Below, one piece after another: positions 59,200-64,000 of a stretch of DNA of 64,000 nucleotides. Position 1 is the first letter of the stretch. Every line of letters begins with the position of its first letter. Made by a program: the position numbers and the translations under genes. Source of the DNA: Chiridota heheva (Eukaryota; Echinodermata; Holothuroidea; Apodida; Chiridotidae); the NCBI GenBank assembly GCA_020152595.1, contig JAIGNY010002010.1, forward strand, positions 210,001-274,000, read 5' to 3'. Under the pieces are notes generated by a model that saw only the letters and a program-made list of their open reading frames with translations, had not been told where the DNA came from and did no database searches.

Positions 59200-60440
59200 T
59201 TGTCAAAACACTGGTATTAAAGACTTTGTCTTGAAATAAATCTTCTCAAGGCACTTACATACACATTTTATTGTCTCAGGCATCCAGTCCATACGTTATC
59301 ACTTGAAATGAACGAATAACAAAAAATACTCATGTATTTATATACACACAGAGAATATTGCACGAATGCAGTAAGGTACTCTACCCGAACTCTTTGATTT
59401 CTAGTGCTGTAATGACATATCAATTATCGCGATATCTCTTTTCCCACGACATGAAATATGCATCTCGCGACATATCGCGATACCAAAAACTAATACTCAA
59501 CTAAGAAATTTTTGCGCATCTAGGCTAGGCTACTTCGTACGTTACAATTCTAACGTTACGGCACCAAATCTAAACGTCAAGTTTAGGCCATTAAAAATGT
59601 GCAAAATAATCGTGAAACATAAAAACAATTAATTTAAAGATCGTGCTCCATCACCCCACACTGGCACGCGCCAATGTAAGTTGGCAAAAAGAACGAAACA
59701 TTGGTCCAGAATGTGCCATTCAGGCTCTCACTTCAATGATTCATGGTCATGTTGGCTGAATTACCAAACATGTGCTTGATGCGTGATAAACGTAATAGTC
59801 ACTCAATCATGTCGTCTGCTAGATCTGCAAACCATTTTTTCTGCCATTCATCATATGGAGTAAACTGTAACTCCATGATCATATGACATTAGTGATACTA
59901 ACAATTTGTGCCCTGAGTGTGTTTTCTTGAAAAGTATCGCGATATACAATATATCGCGATATTTTTCTCCACAAAAATCAAAACGTAATAGAACCATGTT
60001 GTGACAGCACTATTGATTTCCTCATACCAGTTTACCTTCTACACAGTGTCATTTCAATTTATTTGGCCCTATTTAAAATGGAGTGCCACTGTCACAAATT
60101 GTAAATGTCACAAAATGTAAATAAATAGTGACTGATAATGATTGGTCCAATAATGATTTTTATTATTAACCACAAACCTTTTCTACAGCTATTAATCTTT
60201 ATTCACTCATCCAAAAGCAAACTCTTCCAAAGCACAAATATTAAAGATTTCTTCTTGAAATAAATCTTCTACACCACTTTACAATCTTAATTCACATCCT
60301 ATTGTCTCAGGTATCCAGTCCATAGATTAATTGAAATAATCAATAACCAAAAATACTCATATTTATATACGTATGTATTGCATGAATGCAGTAGGTACTC
60401 TACCCAAAGTCTTTGTGTTCAAAGTGATTATGAAATATCG
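59200..60440. repeat. Local direct duplication flanking hAT copy 2
   Basis: 59208-59400 and 60238-60420 are direct copies: TTGAAATAAATCTTCT, ATTGTCTCAGG.ATCCAGTCC, AAAAATACTCAT.TATTTATATAC and GAATGCAGTA.GGTACTCTACCC. The second copy has no MITE at the matching position. Confidence 0.85.
59402..60012. mobile_element. hAT MITE, copy 2, perfect target duplication
   Basis: TTGATTTC on both sides (59394-59401 and 60013-60020). Ends are TAGTGCTGTAATGACAT and (inverted) TAGTGCTGTCACAACATGG. Same orientation as copy 1 and same interior order, including ATCGTGCTCC.TCACCCCACA and CATGGTCA.GTTGGCTGAATT. Confidence 0.92.
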
Positions 60441-61149
60441 CGATGATATTATTAAACTCAAGATGTTATTGAACATCCACATGTGAAACCTAATAATTTT
60501 CAAACAGTTAAACAAAGCAAATGGAAAAACATTAATATTTCTTGCTACAAACATGTTCCAACCTGCAGGCAATACTTTTGAAAGGAAAACTCCCTGGCTG
60601 TGCTTTTTAGGTTTATGAAGTAATTCAAAAATAAGACCAAGGCTGACAGATGTATTGATTTTTTAAAGTATTGCACTGTATGAGGAAATTGTTGTCCTTC
60701 AACCAGGGATCAAGCACAAACAATAGAAATGAGACGATTCTAGACTAAGAGGGGGATAATGTGAGTGAGTCATCTGCAGGACAGCCCATTTGTAATTCAC
60801 AGGTGTGGGTGAAAACTGTTTACAACCAGCAGCTATAAATACACATCAACTCCAAACACTGAGTGAGTCACTTGGTCATAAGCCAATTATAAGCTCATTA
60901 TGTAATTATCTGGGTTGGTACATGCAATTGGCTTTTGAAGCCCAATTTGAGGGGGAAAAATGTTTTTTCGAAACTTGTTTGGCTGGAGAAAAAAAAAAGA
61001 CATATGTGGCAGCAAAAAATCTTATTTGGCTTATTTTTCACCCCAAGTTTAATGGTGAATATAAAGAAAGTAAAACTTAATAACAAAATTAGATAATTTT
61101 CAAATTTTATTTTCCCTCCTTACATGTACTACTCCACATTTCTACCCGG
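60441..61149. other. No gene recognised
   Basis: AT-rich. The frame 60805-61080 and its complement have no domain. Confidence 0.4.
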
Positions 61150-61440
61150 CTCAACCCTCTAGCTAGAGGTGCAGTGGCTCAGTGGTTAGAAGTCATGCTT
61201 GTACATATGTGAAAGGTACCAGGTTCGATTCACATCGTGAGCACTGCATTGTGTCCTTGAGCAAGACACTTTACTCTACTTGCTCCAGTCCACTCAGCTA
61301 TAAAATGAGTACCAGCACTGGTGGGGAGTTAATCTGTGATGGACTGGCATCTTGCCCAGGGGGAGTCAAGTACTCTCTTCCACTTGCGCCATGGAAACCG
61401 GGGATAAGTACTGGCCCAATGAGTCTATTGGCTCCGATGA
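61150..61440 (+). repeat. tRNA-derived SINE, family 1, copy 3 (best head)
   Basis: Box A area GTGGCTCAGTGGTTAGAAG and box B GGTTCGATTC are well kept. The body is GTGTCCTTGAGCAAGACACT, AGCTATAAAATGAGTACC, TGATGGACTGGCAT and GAAACCGGGGATAAGTACTG. The SINE abuts the LINE tail at 61441. Confidence 0.9.
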
Positions 61441-61910
61441 TTTGTTTTGTTGATGTTTAACGGCACCACGACAGTCAGAGTCAAATGTGCCAAGAGTGTG
61501 TTAATAAATAATGGTCTTTAAGTCAGGATAGTGAGGAGATGGAAGGTTTGTAAGAGAGATAAAGAGGAAAAGCTGAATTTGGGATAAAAATCTAGGTGAA
61601 AAGAAAGGGGTGTGTAAGGTTAGGTATAGAAGGGGAGGAGATTATATGTCGTGAAAGAGTTTGTTGTTGCAGAGGAAGTTGATGATGTTTGAGGAAGTAT
61701 TGTTTTCGAATAGGTCCGAGAATGAGGAGAGTAAGGAGAGAAGAGATCTGGAATTCTGGTATAGGGGACAGGTTAAGAAAATTTGCTTGATGGAGAGATC
61801 GATGTTGCAAGTGGGGCAAAAAAGGGGCAGGGAAGCCAGATAAGAGATTGGGAATAAGTAAGAGAGGAAGGAGTAGGCGGATGCGGGTGGATGAATTTAG
61901 CTTAAAAAGA
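61441..61910 (-). pseudogene. LINE 3' fragment, same family as 36010-39840
   Basis: Minus strand near 61825-61640 reads FCPTCNIDLSIKQIFLTCPL, then NSRSLLSLLSSFSDLF and INFLCNNKLFHDI with a stop: the Cys/His C-terminal domain. It ends in the shared 3' UTR tail, TGGCACATTTGACTCT. 5'-truncated. Confidence 0.8.
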
Positions 61911-62046
61911 GGCAAAATCGTCATATGGACACAATGTTTAAATTTTTTGATTGGTTCAAATTTCAAACAATTGCTGCACAATTCGATAGCACTTATTTCA
62001 CAGTATGTATAAATAAAACCCTGAGCATGACTAACACTTAATATAA

Positions 62047-62118
62047 TAGGCCAATTGGTTAAGGTGATGGACGTCTGTTTTTGAGCCAACAGTTGTAGGT
62101 TCGAATTCCACCATCTAT
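62047..62118 (+). repeat. tRNA-like sequence (SINE head or tRNA pseudogene)
   Basis: CCAATTGGTTAAGGTGATGG resembles a tRNA D-arm/box A, and GTAGGTTCGAATTCC a T-arm/box B. The acceptor ends do not pair and the T stem is imperfect, so it is not called a working tRNA. Confidence 0.5.
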
Positions 62119-63108
62119 CATTTTCCTCTAATTTTTCTTTTTCTTTTATCGCTCATTGTAATTATCATCTGGTGACTGTTATTGTAGTATTATTTTACTA
62201 ATCTTTCACTTTCACTTTCTTCTTCTTATCAAATACGTTGAAAAAACAAGTTTCCGGTAGATCGTTATAACATTATACACTAACAATTGAATCTTCACAC
62301 ACACAACGCTATGCACATGTACAAACAGACAGGGATATGTAGTGCGTTCCAGAACCAGAAGTGACGTCAAAGCTCTGCATCCCCCCAATTCTACAGAGGC
62401 CATCGATGTATGAACTGAGACGAGCCTCACTCTTCTCATGATGCTAAGACCACGTGATATTTGGCAGTTGTGCAAGTTCCATAATACTGTAACATTTGTT
62501 TTGCTTTTTAGTACAATTTGACCCCTCCCCCAAAATAGCCGCCGAGTGTCCAGTGGCAGACCCCTTTCAAAATTTGGCTTTTTTTGTGTTTTGATTAAAG
62601 TTTGGCATTTTTTGGCTTAATTTGGATCTTTTTCAAACAGATTTAGCTTTAATCACTTTGACAATCTACTAAGCCTGGTTATTATGACCAATGGCGTTAC
62701 ACACTTTGTCCCTCTGTTATGATAATCAAGGGAGACGATCTAGATTATGTTGACATATGGTTTTACTGACATTGATTTTTATTTTAAGGAACTATGCTTG
62801 CTGTTCTGTAACACTACTGTACTTGCTCAAAACATTTGAGTTTTATCAAAAGTACGCACACCTTTTAGTTACTAAAACATAATAAAAAAAAATATTCAAA
62901 AATATTAAGGTGGGTAGGCATTTTGTTGGGTCAGTAAAGTTACATCAAACAAACAATATCTTTATCAGTTGCTAAATACAATTAATTTTTTTATGAGAGA
63001 ATATCAGCGAGTTAAATATTAGTTTTATTCTCGCTTGTTCAGTATGTGTTTCATTACTACCCTGACTGGGCTCAATCTTCTATGTACGGTAAACACAGGG
63101 CCTCAATC
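62119..63108. other. No gene recognised
   Basis: The minus-strand frame 62475-62212 has no domain. AT-rich remainder. Confidence 0.4.
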
Positions 63109-63112
63109 TTAA

Positions 63113-63708
63113 AGGAGACATCAAGTCTGACATAATCCTTATTTCTTATGATAGAATGGAACATAACAAATCTTCTGACCAAGCTTTCTAACTCCCGAAG
63201 CAATCTAACACTATTTTTTGGTAATTATTAAAAACTTTAATGCTACTACTTAGTAGTACCATGGGAGCTGCCATTTTGATTTTAAAACATGCAGATTATG
63301 TCTTCAGCCCAGCAGGATGTTGAAATGCTTTGTATTTCTTTATAATCTACCTCAAGTTTTCTAGCTTTAAATTGTTTTCCTTTTGCAAGGGTCAAGGAAA
63401 TTTTGGTGTACACATGAAAATATCAAAACATGCTGTTAAAACTTTGTGTCACATCATTTTGGAATAAAAACTTTAATCACATTTACAAAGAAATACATAA
63501 TAATCCTTATGTCCCAATTGGGAAAATTATGTCCTCATGCACAATATTCCAATACAGAATTGAACAAAATGGCAGCCGCCATGTGTCAATCTAAAACATG
63601 AATAACTTTTGGTAGGAATAAGATTTTGACTTGCTGTTTTTGACAGTTGGTTAAGATGTATATGCTCTACCATATAAAATAATGATTGTATCAGACTTTA
63701 TGTCTCCT
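63113..63708. mobile_element. TTAA-type MITE family A, complete copy
   Basis: TTAA flanks lie at 63109-63112 and 63709-63712. Ends are AGGAGACATCAAGTCTGACA and (inverted) AGGAGACATAAAGTCTGATA, with AATC following on both. TTAA duplication fits piggyBac-type transposition. 596 bp, no transposase. Confidence 0.9.
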
Positions 63709-63881
63709 TTAATGTCTCTGATATCCAACCAGTCAATTTAAAACAGGTAGTTTTAATATTTTCTGCAGATTCCATTCTAAAAAATTCCCTTTTATATTAT
63801 GTGGGAATGCTATCTTTCTGAAAAAATTATCTCAATTCTAAAGTGATTAAAATCCTACATTCAATTTTTCTGATGTATTAA

Positions 63882-64000
63882 AGGATTAGTTCAGTGGTCC
63901 AGCATGTTTACTTTATATGAAAGAGGACTTCAAAAGAAACAAAATGATGTAAAAAGCATTGCAAAATCTTATTCCGTTAAAGAGATATTTAAGTTTAAAG
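63882..64000. mobile_element. TTAA-type MITE family C, cut by window end
   Basis: TTAA at 63878-63881, then AGGATTAGTTCAGTGGTCC, TATATGAAAGAGGACTTCAA and AGAGATATTTAAGTTTAAAG, matching 33555-33640 plus 34134-34155. Confidence 0.78.

Noticed and set aside
61592..62089. 165-codon minus-strand frame as a gene
   Set aside because: The adjacent frame carries the LINE Cys/His domain; this frame is a shifted reading of the same decayed element.
62047..62118. Functional tRNA gene
   Set aside because: Box A and B are present but the acceptor stem does not pair.

Overview
This is a 64 kb piece of an animal nuclear genome. It is AT-rich, repeat-dense and gene-poor. Spliced genes with GT-AG introns, animal-type LINEs, tRNA-derived SINEs, hAT/Tc1/TTAA-type MITEs and a BCL-2 family gene all point to a metazoan. 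Frequent TAGGCCTA and TAACGTTA words would suit an invertebrate deuterostome such as an echinoderm. That is a weak inference from composition, and no species is claimed.

Only two host genes can be supported, both on the minus strand. (1) A complete four-exon BAK-type pro-apoptotic effector has its start codon at 55084 and its stop at 50370. The four exons join in frame to 211 codons with a BH3, BH1 (NWGR), BH2 (GGW) and C-terminal membrane anchor. (2) The last two exons of a C-type lectin domain gene lie at 25266-25024 and 19374-19160, separated by a 5.6 kb intron. Its 5' exon(s), including any signal peptide, were not found.

Everything else is mobile or repetitive DNA. 1-12 kb: dispersed repeats, a possible TATA promoter, and a nest of three inverted-repeat elements (5.9-8.8 kb). 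12-19 kb: a dead CR1-like LINE, foldback elements, degenerate AATTTTCGGG-type arrays, and a hAT MITE inside another MITE. 19-25 kb: the lectin intron, with a segmental duplication flanking a second dead LINE. 25-36 kb: a SINE, a minisatellite and nested TTAA MITEs. 36-40 kb: an antisense LINE with recognisable gag-like, endonuclease and reverse-transcriptase parts, all broken. 40-50 kb: an inverted array of about 150-bp units, a SINE, a MITE carrying an internal 21-bp minisatellite, and a recent 400-bp tandem duplication. 50-55 kb: the BAK gene, with LINE and SINE remnants in its introns. 55-64 kb: a 390-bp TA microsatellite, two hAT MITEs with readable 8-bp target duplications, another LINE tail, a SINE, and a complete TTAA MITE whose relative lies at the other end of the window.

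The two genes show no sign of acting together. BAK would act at the mitochondrial outer membrane in apoptosis; the lectin would be an extracellular glycan or pattern-recognition protein. No new multi-gene system was found. The best leads are a possible intron-retention BAK isoform with a different hydrophobic tail, TTAA MITE families with nested insertions, and a minisatellite apparently grown from a MITE terminus.
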